DNA from: Polyangium jinanense
GTDB taxonomy: Bacteria > Myxococcota > Polyangia > Polyangiales > Polyangiaceae
Assembly (NCBI RefSeq): GCF_028435365.1
Contig: NZ_JAGTJJ010000023.1
Location: forward strand, 1 to 64,000
Direction of reading: 5' to 3'
DNA: 64,000 nucleotides
Position numbers and translations under genes: made by a program. The notes below the pieces were generated by a model. That model saw only the letters and a program-made list of their open reading frames with translations, was not told the DNA's origin and made no database searches. Below are positions 36,002 through 43,875 of the stretch, one piece after another (the first letter of the stretch is position 1; each line of letters begins with the position of its first letter).

Positions 36002-37654
36002 ATGGAGCGCTGGGACACGATCGTCGTTGGGTCGGGCGCGGGGGGGCTCACGGCTGCGCTCGCGCTCGCGCGCGCGGGGCAGCGGGTGCTCGTCCTCGAA
36101 CAGCATTACTTGCCGGGCGGCTGGACGCACAGCTTCGCGCTCGAAGGGTATCGATTCAGCCCTGGCGTCCATTATATCGGCGAGCTCGGCCCCGGCCAGT
36201 CCGCCCGCGCGCTCTACGAAGGCCTCGGCCTCGGCTCGGACCTCACGTTTCACGAGCTCGCGCCGGACGGCTTCGACCATTTCCTCCTCGGCGGCGAGCG
36301 CTTCGATGTCCCGCGTGGCTTCGATCGCTATTTCGAGCGCCTCGTCTCCCGCTTCCCCCACGAGCGCAAGGGGCTCGCGCGATACTTCGACGTCATCGGC
36401 CGCATTGTCGAGGGCACCCTCCGCTGCGAGGAGCTCCTCGTCTCCCCGCGCGGCGCCCTCGAGCTCCCGTTCCGCTCGAAAGACCTCTTCGTGTGGGGCC
36501 TGCGCACCCAGCACGCCCTCCTCGACAGCACCATTCGCGACCCGCTCCTCCGCGGCATCCTCGCCGCGCAATCGGGCAACCATGGTTTGCCCCCATCGCG
36601 CGTCTCGCTCCCCCTCCATGCCCGCATGATCAACCATTACTACGACGGCGGGTATTATCCGCGCGGCGGCGCCAAACGCATTCCGATGGCCATGATCAAG
36701 GCCCTCCGCAGGCGCGGCGGCGAGATTCGTCTCCGCACCCGGGTCCGCCGCATCCTCGTCGAATCCGGCCGCGCGGCCGGCGTCGAACTCGAATCGGGCG
36801 AGCGTATCGCCTCCCGCGCCGTCGTCTCCAATGCCGACCCCGCGATCACCTTCGGCAAGCTCCTCGAACCGCCGCACGGCGAGCGCGAGCGCCGGAAGAC
36901 CGGCCGCATGGAATACTCCGTCGGCATCCTCAGCGTCTTTTGCGCTACCGACCTCGACCTACCCGCGATGGGCCTCGATTCGGGCAATTACTGGTGTTAT
37001 CGCACCCTCGACGTGAACGGCGTCTACGAGCGCGCCCTCCACGCGCTCCCCCACGGAATCATCGAGGGTCTCTTCCTCACCGTCACCACCCTGAAGGACC
37101 CCGGCCACGCACCGAAGGGCCACCATACCCTGGAGCTCTTCACGTTCGTCCCGTACGAACCCTTCGAACGCTGGGCCGGCACCGCGGCGGCGCGCCCCGA
37201 GGGATACCGCGACCTCAAGGAGCGCCTCGGCGACGCCCTGATCGCCGCGGCCGAGCGTGTGATCCCCGGACTCGGCAAGAACCTCACCTTCCGCTCCGTG
37301 GGCACGCCCCTCACGAACGATTTTTATTGCGAGACCCACCGCGGCTCGAGTTATGGCACGGCGAAGAGCCCCCTCCAGCTCGGCCCCTTTTCCTTCCCCA
37401 TTCGTTCCAGTGTCCCCGGCCTTTACAGCGTCGGCGCGAGCACGCTCAGCCATGGCGTCGCGGGCGCGGCCACCTCCGGCCTCTTCGCGGCCCGTGACAT
37501 CCTCGGCGTCCGCCACATCGCAGACCTCCTCGCCCCGCCCGACGGCTCGCTCCAGATCGTCCCGGCCGCCGAGCTCGCGCCCGCCTCCAGGACCCGCGTA
37601 CACGCGCCCGCCGCGGCGCACGACGACGACACCGAGGACGCCCTCGCTTCCTGA
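36002..37654 (+). CDS. CrtI/retinol-saturase-like FAD oxidoreductase
   Basis: A 550-aa flavoprotein of the phytoene desaturase/carotenoid isomerase/retinol saturase group. I chose ATG 36002 after GGAGGATC, since the FAD-binding motif VVGSGAGGLTAALALARAG begins at once. The C-terminal signature YSVGASTLSHGVAGAATSG is intact. Between these lie conserved GGWTHSF and GGYYPRGGAKRIP segments. The substrate could be a carotenoid or another polyene; no other carotenoid gene is near. A low-complexity His/Asp tail ends the protein. Confidence 0.88.
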   Translation: MERWDTIVVGSGAGGLTAALALARAGQRVLVLEQHYLPGGWTHSFALEGYRFSPGVHYIGELGPGQSARALYEGLGLGSDLTFHELAPDGFDHFLLGGERFDVPRGFDRYFERLVSRFPHERKGLARYFDVIGRIVEGTLRCEELLVSPRGALELPFRSKDLFVWGLRTQHALLDSTIRDPLLRGILAAQSGNHGLPPSRVSLPLHARMINHYYDGGYYPRGGAKRIPMAMIKALRRRGGEIRLRTRVRRILVESGRAAGVELESGERIASRAVVSNADPAITFGKLLEPPHGERERRKTGRMEYSVGILSVFCATDLDLPAMGLDSGNYWCYRTLDVNGVYERALHALPHGIIEGLFLTVTTLKDPGHAPKGHHTLELFTFVPYEPFERWAGTAAARPEGYRDLKERLGDALIAAAERVIPGLGKNLTFRSVGTPLTNDFYCETHRGSSYGTAKSPLQLGPFSFPIRSSVPGLYSVGASTLSHGVAGAATSGLFAARDILGVRHIADLLAPPDGSLQIVPAAELAPASRTRVHAPAAAHDDDTEDALAS

Positions 37655-37699
37655 GCGACGACAAACCCCCTTTCCCGCGCCCACCCTTTCCGCTATCGA

Positions 37700-38314
37700 A
37701 TGGGCGCGCCGATGCCCGATCCCCGCCCTGCCTGGTCGCTTTTCCTCGACGTCCTCCGTGGCCCGCGCGCCGCCATGGCGGGCGTCGCGGCGCGCGCGGA
37801 CGCGCGGGAAGGGCGGGCGGCGATGCTCGTGCTCGGCGCCTTGCACACCGCGTTTTCCCTTCTCCTTTTCCTTTCGGGCCATGCGCCGAGGTTTGGCCTG
37901 CCGGGGCTCGGGCGGGAGCGGCATTACCTCGTCCAGGCCCTCCTCGCCGTGCCGCTTTACCTCGTCCTCTGGCGCGTCGGCGGCGGCATCACGCATGCCA
38001 TCGCGCGCCGCGCATCCCCGCCGGGCGGGGAGGGGAGCCGGCAGGATGCGTCGCTCGCGGTATTCGGCGTGGCGTATGCCGTGCCGATGACGCTCCTCTT
38101 CATCGTGCCCGATATCGCCGTCTATTTCGCCCTCGGCTTTTCGGCCATCGGAAAGGCCATGCGGTATTACGCGCCGCTCGCCGCGGCCTCTTGCCTCGCG
38201 CTCGGCACGATGGGTTTGTCACGGGCGCACCATCTCCGCACGCGGACGGCCCTCCTCGCCACGCTCGTCGGATTCGTGGCGCAGGCCCTTCTCGGCGCAT
38301 TTTTCCTGCGGTAG
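37700..38314 (+). CDS. Membrane protein, Yip1-like
   Basis: A 204-aa integral membrane protein. The N-terminal FLDVLRGPRAAMAGVAAR segment and five hydrophobic helices (about 44-62, 75-93, 120-150, 155-170, 180-203) resemble Yip1-domain proteins. The start could be ATG 37700 or ATG 37712. It is 45 bases after the oxidoreductase stop and 8 bases before the SDR gene, so the three may form one operon. Confidence 0.65.
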   Translation: MGAPMPDPRPAWSLFLDVLRGPRAAMAGVAARADAREGRAAMLVLGALHTAFSLLLFLSGHAPRFGLPGLGRERHYLVQALLAVPLYLVLWRVGGGITHAIARRASPPGGEGSRQDASLAVFGVAYAVPMTLLFIVPDIAVYFALGFSAIGKAMRYYAPLAAASCLALGTMGLSRAHHLRTRTALLATLVGFVAQALLGAFFLR

Positions 38315-38322
38315 GAGCGATC

Positions 38323-39156
38323 GTGGACGCCTCGGAAACACTCGTCATCCTCGGCTGTGGTTTTACGGGAACGTTCGCCGCCAAGCAGGCCCTCGCCGCG
38401 GGGATCCGCGTCGTGGGCACGACCCGCTCCCCCGAGCGCGCCGCCGCCTTGTCACGGCTCGGCGTCGACGTCCGCCTCGTGCCCCGCCTCGACGAAGCCC
38501 TCGTCGCGCCGCTCCTCCGCGAGGACACGCGCGTCCTCGTCACATACCCGCCCGACGACGCGACCGACGCCGCCCTCTTGCCCCTTCTCTCCCGCGCCGC
38601 GTCTGCGGTCTACATCTCCTCGACCGGCGTGTATGGCAGCGCCGCGGGCCGGATCGACGAGGAAACTCCGGTGGATCCCCGTGAACCTCGCGCCGCCGCC
38701 CGCCTCCGGGCCGAGGCCCTCGTGCGCGCGGCCGGCGGGATCGTCCTCCGCGCGGCGGCCATTTACGGCCCGGGTCGGGGCCTACACGTCCGGCTCGCGC
38801 GGGGCGAACACAAGATCGCCGAAGGCGGCCACGCCGTCATCAGCCGCATCCACGTGGAGGACCTCGCGCGCCTCGCCCTCGCCGCGCTCGCGCGTGCTCC
38901 GAAAGGCGAGGTCTTCGTGGTCGCCGACGATGCGCCCGTCCCTCAGTCCGAGGTCATCGACTGGCTCTGCGCTCGGCTCGGCGTCCCGCGACCCACCGAG
39001 GTCCCGAGGGATCACCTTCCCCCGACCCTCCGGAACGACCGTCGCGTCGACGCCGGGAAGATTCGACGAGAGCTAAGGGTTTCCCTCGATTACCCGACGT
39101 ATCGCGAGGGGTTCGTCGCCTGCCTTGCCGCGGAGGCCGACCCCACGACCTCGTAA
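38323..39156 (+). CDS. NAD(P)-dependent epimerase/dehydratase (SDR family)
   Basis: A 277-aa protein starting at GTG 38323 with TAGGAG upstream. It has the Rossmann motif LVILGCGFTGTFAAKQA, and SSTGVYG in place of the usual SDR Tyr-x-x-x-Lys region. It resembles the YeeZ-like extended SDR group, whose substrate is unknown. A YxxxK pair is not evident, so catalysis is uncertain. It follows the Yip1-like gene by 8 bases. Confidence 0.75.
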   Translation: MDASETLVILGCGFTGTFAAKQALAAGIRVVGTTRSPERAAALSRLGVDVRLVPRLDEALVAPLLREDTRVLVTYPPDDATDAALLPLLSRAASAVYISSTGVYGSAAGRIDEETPVDPREPRAAARLRAEALVRAAGGIVLRAAAIYGPGRGLHVRLARGEHKIAEGGHAVISRIHVEDLARLALAALARAPKGEVFVVADDAPVPQSEVIDWLCARLGVPRPTEVPRDHLPPTLRNDRRVDAGKIRRELRVSLDYPTYREGFVACLAAEADPTTS

Positions 39157-39172
39157 GAATTTAGTTTGCGTT

Positions 39173-39215
39173 GCCAACTATTTCGTTGGCTCACCAATTA
39201 CGTCTGGTCTATCTT
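39173..39215 (+). promoter_or_regulatory. Hairpin and possible promoter before the carbonic anhydrase
   Basis: GCCAAC (39173-39178) pairs with GTTGGC (39185-39190) in an AT-richer stretch. TTGGCT (39186-39191) and TATCTT (39210-39215) sit 18 bases apart, resembling a weak housekeeping promoter ending 8 bases before the start codon. Both calls are from pattern only. Confidence 0.3.
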
Positions 39216-39223
39216 CGGCGGTC

Positions 39224-39910
39224 ATGGAAAAGCTGATCCGCGGCCTCATCGACTTCCGCAAGAACAAGCTCCCCGGCCTGGCTCCGCTCTTCAAGCAGCT
39301 CGCGGAGCGGGGGCAGAAGCCGGACGTCCTCTTCTTTGCTTGCGCCGACAGCCGTGTGGTCCCGAACCTGATGGTCTCCACCGACCCGGGGGACCTCTTC
39401 GTGGTTCGGAGCGTCGGCAACCTGGTCGCGCCGGCCACCGCGTCCGGCATCTCCGTGGGCGACGTCTCCGAAGCCTCGGCCATCGAGTTCAGCCTGGCCA
39501 AGCTCAAGATCAGGCACATCGTCGTCTGTGGTCATTCTCGCTGCGGCGCCATCGAGGCCATCCTCAACGGCCGCGAGAACTACAGCGCCTTGCCGAACCT
39601 CAAGGCGTGGCTCGCGCACGGCGAAGCTGCCTTTGCGCGCCTCGTGCGCTCGCCCTTCATCAAGGACGACCTGTCGGCTGTCGATCGCCTCTCCCAGGCC
39701 AACGTCCTCCAGCAGCTCGAGCACATCGCGAGCTACGCGAACGTCCGCACGCTCGTGGACGAGGGCGCGATCACGCTGCACGGCTGGTGGTTCGACGTCG
39801 CGACGGGCGACGTGCACGTCTACGATAGGGAGCGCGGCGGCTACATCCTGCTCGACGAGACCGAGGCCGAGCGCGTGCTGGCCGGCCAATCCGCGTTTCA
39901 GCATAGCTGA
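39224..39910 (+). CDS. Beta-class carbonic anhydrase
   Basis: A 228-aa enzyme that interconverts CO2 and bicarbonate. Zinc ligands are visible: Cys in FACADSRVVP (with the Asp-Arg dyad) and His/Cys in CGHSRCGAIEAI. The length is typical. ATG 39224 gives MEKLIRGLIDFR, the usual start. The protein ends in a helical segment. It is an ordinary metabolic enzyme in an otherwise unrelated neighbourhood. Confidence 0.93.
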   Translation: MEKLIRGLIDFRKNKLPGLAPLFKQLAERGQKPDVLFFACADSRVVPNLMVSTDPGDLFVVRSVGNLVAPATASGISVGDVSEASAIEFSLAKLKIRHIVVCGHSRCGAIEAILNGRENYSALPNLKAWLAHGEAAFARLVRSPFIKDDLSAVDRLSQANVLQQLEHIASYANVRTLVDEGAITLHGWWFDVATGDVHVYDRERGGYILLDETEAERVLAGQSAFQHS

Positions 39911-39922
39911 CGGCCAGGCCGA

Positions 39923-39977
39923 GGGCCTCACGCCGGGATCAACCCGGAGTGAGTAAGGAGGCCCGGGTGCGCTTTTT
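39923..39977 (+). terminator. Nested hairpins after the carbonic anhydrase
   Basis: CTCAC-G-CCGGG (39927-39937) pairs with CCCGG-A-GTGAG (39943-39953). Alternatively GGGCCTC (39923-39929) pairs with GAGGCCC (39958-39964). TTTTT follows at 39973-39977, about nine bases after the alternative stem. It plausibly terminates the carbonic anhydrase transcript. Confidence 0.5.
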
Positions 39978-39992
39978 CGTTCACATCGCGCC

Positions 39993-40100
39993 CGGAGTGA
40001 CTCTCCATCGGTGGAGGTCCCCACATGGCAGAGGAACAAAGCAAGGCGGAGTGACTCTCCATCGGTGGAGGTCCCCACATGGCAGAGGAACAAAGCAAGA
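39993..40100 (+). repeat. 54-bp tandem duplication of ribosome binding site and start codon
   Basis: Two adjacent 54-base units, 39993-40046 and 40047-40100, differ at only one position near the end (AAGGC versus AAGAC). Each contains GGAGGT, an ATG and the first codons of the DUF418 gene. A third CGGAG starts at 40101 but does not continue. Confidence 0.9.
40025..40054 (+). CDS. Nine-residue leader ORF upstream of the DUF418 gene
   Basis: The left duplicated unit contains its own GGAGGT and ATG 40025, and reads MAEEQSKAE then TGA at 40052. The second unit then starts the real gene at 40079. The two initiation regions are essentially identical, so ribosomes should translate both. Whether the leader has any effect is unknown; it may simply be a by-product of the duplication. 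Confidence 0.45.
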   Translation: MAEEQSKAE

Positions 40101-41380
40101 CGGAGGGCGCCCCACCGCTCACACCCGTCGCCCCGGAGGAACGCAACCCGCTTCTCGACGTCCTTCGCGGGTTCGCCCTGCTCGGCATCATCGTGATGAA
40201 CATGCCGGGCTTCAGCGTGCCCGACGGCATCCACGCGCTCGACGAGCACTACTTCCCGCGCTTCTACGACCGGGCGGCCGAGACCGTCACGTCGATCGTG
40301 TTCGCGGGCAAGGCCAACTCCATCTTCTCGTTCTTGTTCGGCCTCGGGCTGACCGTCCAGATGCAGCGCGCCGAGGCGAGCGGCGCGCGCCTCACGCCTC
40401 TCTACCTGCGACGTGTCGCCGTGCTTTTCCTCGTGGGCGCCGCGCATGCGATCTTCCTCTGGAACGGGGACGTGCTGCACACGTATGCGGTCCTCGGGCT
40501 CTTCTTGCTCGCCTTGCGCCGCGCCTCCGATCGGCTCGTCTTCGGGCTCATCGCGATCGCGTTCCTCGCGCCGACCGTGCGCAGCATGATCGGGCTCCTT
40601 CTGCAAGAAGCGCCCCCGCATCCGAGATCCTTCTGGGTCGCCATGGCGCATGAGCACATGCGGATCTACTCGACGGGGACCTATCTCGAGCAAATCGGGG
40701 CGCGGCTCGCGGTTTTCGCGGATGCGTACGCCATGATCCGGATCGGCCACGGCATGATCTGGTGGTATCTCTCGGTGTTCGTCACGATGCTCCTCGGGCT
40801 CTACGCGGGCAAAAAGCGGCTGCTCGAGGACGTCGCGGAGAACCTCCCGCGGATTCGCAAGGTCCTCTGGATCTCGCTGAGCCTCGGAATCGCCGCGTCG
40901 GTGGGTTTTTCTCTGCTCTTCGAGTTCCGACCCATGCCCCCGCCGGAAGGCTGGACCTGGTACGGCTTCTTCGCCGAACTGCTCTTCCGGGTGAACCGGC
41001 CCCTGCTCTGCATCGCTTACATCGCGGCGATCGCGCTCCTGCTCCAGACCGACCGCGGCAAGCGCGTGCTCCTCGTGCTCGCGAGCCCGGGCCGCATGCC
41101 GCTGACGAATTACCTGACGCAGAGCCTGATCGCGACCACGCTCTTTTATAGTTACGGATTTGGCTGGTACGGCAAAGTCGGCCCGCTCCTCGGGACCGGG
41201 ATCGCGGTGGCGATCTTCGCCGTGCAGGTCGTCTGGAGCCGATTCTGGCTCGCGCGTTTCCGCTATGGCCCGCTCGAATGGCTGTGGCGCGCCGCGACGT
41301 ACGGCAAGCTGCCGCCGATGCGCCTCGCGCAAACCCCGGCGGCGCCTGTGCCGGTCAGCCCCACCGCGTCGGGTTCGTAA
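40079..41380 (+). CDS. DUF418 membrane protein (YeiB-like)
   Basis: A 433-aa polytopic membrane protein. The N-terminal segment LLDVLRGFALLGIIVMNMP and the C-terminal DUF418 region (SPGRMPLTNYLTQSLIATTL) are typical. About ten hydrophobic helices are visible. DUF418 proteins are predicted transporters or acyltransferase-like membrane proteins without a settled role. Its upstream start region is duplicated in tandem. It converges with the MFS gene, with only 7 bases between stops. Confidence 0.85.
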   Translation: MAEEQSKTEGAPPLTPVAPEERNPLLDVLRGFALLGIIVMNMPGFSVPDGIHALDEHYFPRFYDRAAETVTSIVFAGKANSIFSFLFGLGLTVQMQRAEASGARLTPLYLRRVAVLFLVGAAHAIFLWNGDVLHTYAVLGLFLLALRRASDRLVFGLIAIAFLAPTVRSMIGLLLQEAPPHPRSFWVAMAHEHMRIYSTGTYLEQIGARLAVFADAYAMIRIGHGMIWWYLSVFVTMLLGLYAGKKRLLEDVAENLPRIRKVLWISLSLGIAASVGFSLLFEFRPMPPPEGWTWYGFFAELLFRVNRPLLCIAYIAAIALLLQTDRGKRVLLVLASPGRMPLTNYLTQSLIATTLFYSYGFGWYGKVGPLLGTGIAVAIFAVQVVWSRFWLARFRYGPLEWLWRAATYGKLPPMRLAQTPAAPVPVSPTASGS

Positions 41381-41387
41381 AACCCTC

Positions 41388-42638
41388 TCAGCCCGCGGCC
41401 CCGCCCGGCAGCCCCGTCGGGTCCGGGTCGTTCACGTCTTTCGCGTCCCGCCGTCGCCGCGCCGCCGGATCGTCGTACATGAAGATCACGGTGAACAGCA
41501 CGAACGCGGCCCACATTGCCACGTGGTGGTAAAGCATCGCGACCCCGCCGAGGCGCTGGAAGATCTGGCTCGCAACGAGCGGGCCCGAGAGGATGCCCGC
41601 CGCGTAGAACATGTTGTAGATCGAGTTCGCCCGGCTGTAATCGCGCGGCTCGACGATGACGCCCGTGAGCGCGAGCGCGACCGGCGACATCGACGCGAAC
41701 GACCCGCCCGTCCCGAAGACGATGGCGAGCATGAGCCAATAGTTGTCGGCGTAGATGAAGCCGGCCACGCAGCAGAGCCCGATGAACGAGAGCACGCGGA
41801 CCGCGCGCAGGTGCCCCACGCGGTCCGCGACCCGGCCCGCCACGTTCGAGAAGATCATCATGCCGAGGCAAAACAGCCCCGGCAGCACGATCGTGCGGTT
41901 CTCGGGAATCCCCTTCGACTCGATGAGGTAAAGCGGCAGGAAAATCACCACGGCCGCCTGGAAGTAGCCGTACGAGAACGAGGCGAAGCACGACGTCTTG
42001 ATACGCCACAGGATCGTGGCGGCCGAGAGCTCCGAGCCCTTTTCGCCCTCCGTCTCCTCATCCGCGCTCGCGCCCTCGACGGGCGGCGCCGGCGGCATCT
42101 TCAAGGCCACGTAAAGGCCGGCGCTGAGCGCGAACAGGGCGGCCACGCCGAACGAGACGGTCGCAGGAACGAACCGATCCATGCCCGTCGCCATGAGCGG
42201 ACCGGCCACGTATCCGCTCGCGAGCCATATCGCATAAAGGGTCGTGAGGTACGCCTTGTGCTCCTTCCGGGCTTGCGCGAGCAGCACCGTCTCGGAGCTG
42301 ACCCATATGCCGATCGTGAACAGGCCGTCGACGAAGCGCACGCCCGCGACCTGGGCGAAGGTCTTCGCGAACGGGAAGGCGGCGAGGCAGCCCGCGTACC
42401 CGACGAGCGACGCGGAAAGGACTCGCTCGGCCGAAAACCGTCGAATGATCGCCCCGACCGGGAGCGCGAAGGCCACGAGCCCCGCGCCGAAGAAGAGGGC
42501 CAGAAAGCCGATCGAATCCTTCGAGTACCCCAGCCGGTTCAGGTGCACCGCCGTGAGACCGATCGAGATGCCGCACGCAATCCCGAACGGTAACGTGGTC
42601 GCATAGAGACGGCGGAGCTGGGGGGTGACAGGACTCAC
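41388..42638 (-). CDS. MFS transporter
   Basis: A 416-aa protein with 12 predicted helices and a charged middle loop (about 205-222) rich in Glu. The first half has RLYATTLPFGIACGISIG and VGAIIRRFSAERVL (the loop 2-3 type motif), and the second half repeats the pattern with AGRVADRVGHLRAVR. The substrate cannot be predicted. Upstream (42639-42835) is the gap shared with the following - strand lipoprotein's end. Confidence 0.85.
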   Translation of the reverse strand: MSPVTPQLRRLYATTLPFGIACGISIGLTAVHLNRLGYSKDSIGFLALFFGAGLVAFALPVGAIIRRFSAERVLSASLVGYAGCLAAFPFAKTFAQVAGVRFVDGLFTIGIWVSSETVLLAQARKEHKAYLTTLYAIWLASGYVAGPLMATGMDRFVPATVSFGVAALFALSAGLYVALKMPPAPPVEGASADEETEGEKGSELSAATILWRIKTSCFASFSYGYFQAAVVIFLPLYLIESKGIPENRTIVLPGLFCLGMMIFSNVAGRVADRVGHLRAVRVLSFIGLCCVAGFIYADNYWLMLAIVFGTGGSFASMSPVALALTGVIVEPRDYSRANSIYNMFYAAGILSGPLVASQIFQRLGGVAMLYHHVAMWAAFVLFTVIFMYDDPAARRRRDAKDVNDPDPTGLPGGAAG

Positions 42639-42835
42639 GCACGGCCTCTACCATGGCGGCCGCGCGTGGGCTATGTGCCTCTGCTGCGAACGACTTTTCT
42701 CATCGGCCGCCGCGTCGCAGCATGAACGCCCGCCTGCCGAAGCGTCGATCCAGAGCCGCGCTTTTGTGTTGACAGGAAGGGCCCGCGCGGACCCGCGAGC
42801 GGGCGAGCCCGGCGCGTGTCAATGGCGGTATCGGA

Positions 42836-43735
42836 TCAAAACCCGTCGCAGTCGCCGGGCACGACCTCTCTCAGGTGCACGACCTCGCCGTCGAAGCGGC
42901 AGATCACGCTTCGATCCGGGTTGAGCGGGCTGTTCAAGAGGCAGTTGTCGAGCGCCTCCTCGCATGAGCTGTCCGGCGTGTGCATCGAGCCGCCCTGGTC
43001 CCAGCAGAACTTGAAATCGTAAACCCCGGGCGCCTCCTTGCCCGCGCACGAATCCGCGCCCTCCGGCTCGTCGTCGCATTCGAGCATGCCCTCGGCCACG
43101 TGGCTCGTCTGCGTGTAGCCCTGCTCGATTGCACACGACGAGTCGGCCTGGAGGTCGTCGTGCAGCGTGAAGTGCGTGGCCTGATAACAGCCGTGGAACG
43201 AGGTCAACGCGCGCCCCGTCAGGTTCTCGACCGCGGCGACGAGCGTCTGCGTATCGCTCCCGCCCTCGGCGTGCGGCCATGCATAGCCATACGCGCCGAG
43301 CGAACCGTCCGGGCCGTCGTGAATCTCGACCGCCACGCCCGCGGGCACGTCGGCCGTTTGATCGTGATAGCCGTTCAGGATCACCTTTTCGAGCGTGACG
43401 CCTTCGGCCGCGGTGACGGTCCAGTGCACCGGCTCGTACGACGAGAGGACCAGGATCGAGCTCGATTGCCGCTCGACGTGCACCGAAGCCGCGCCGGGCG
43501 GGTGCACGCCGCCGCCGTGATTGCCGTGTGATTCGTAGATGCCGATGAGGTGCAGCTCCGAGCCGCAGACGGGGGGCGGGTTCACGACGCCGCCGGGATC
43601 ACCCGGGCCAGGCTGACCAGGCTGGCCGTCCTCGCCGCCGCCCCCGATCACGACCGTACCCTTGCAGCCCAAAAGACCGAGCGTGCCCGTGAGAACGAGA
43701 CCCGCGAGCGTCCGCCCGAAATACGATAAGGTCAT
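42836..43735 (-). CDS. Putative lipoprotein of unknown function
   Basis: A 299-aa protein. GGAGGA then 6 bases then ATG 43735 (MTLSYFGR) fits best; an ATG six bases upstream touches the ribosome binding site. Lipobox LGLLGC gives a lipidated Cys, followed by Gly/Pro-rich linker. The body has HGNHGGGVHPPGAASVHVER, VHWTVTAAEGVTLEKVILNG and a Cys-rich end (CDDEPEGADSC and others). I do not recognise the family; similar proteins occur in myxobacteria, as far as I recall. Confidence 0.75.
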   Translation of the reverse strand: MTLSYFGRTLAGLVLTGTLGLLGCKGTVVIGGGGEDGQPGQPGPGDPGGVVNPPPVCGSELHLIGIYESHGNHGGGVHPPGAASVHVERQSSSILVLSSYEPVHWTVTAAEGVTLEKVILNGYHDQTADVPAGVAVEIHDGPDGSLGAYGYAWPHAEGGSDTQTLVAAVENLTGRALTSFHGCYQATHFTLHDDLQADSSCAIEQGYTQTSHVAEGMLECDDEPEGADSCAGKEAPGVYDFKFCWDQGGSMHTPDSSCEEALDNCLLNSPLNPDRSVICRFDGEVVHLREVVPGDCDGF

Positions 43736-43875
43736 TTCCATTCCTCCGCGCGAAAGCGATGCGACGGGGAACGTAGCACGCGTGGAATGGCTGGAGAAGT
43801 GTCGACGCGCCGCCCGCCGGGATTTTGGCAGAGATCCGCCTACACCTGCTGCGGCGCGTCGATCGCCGTCGCTCG

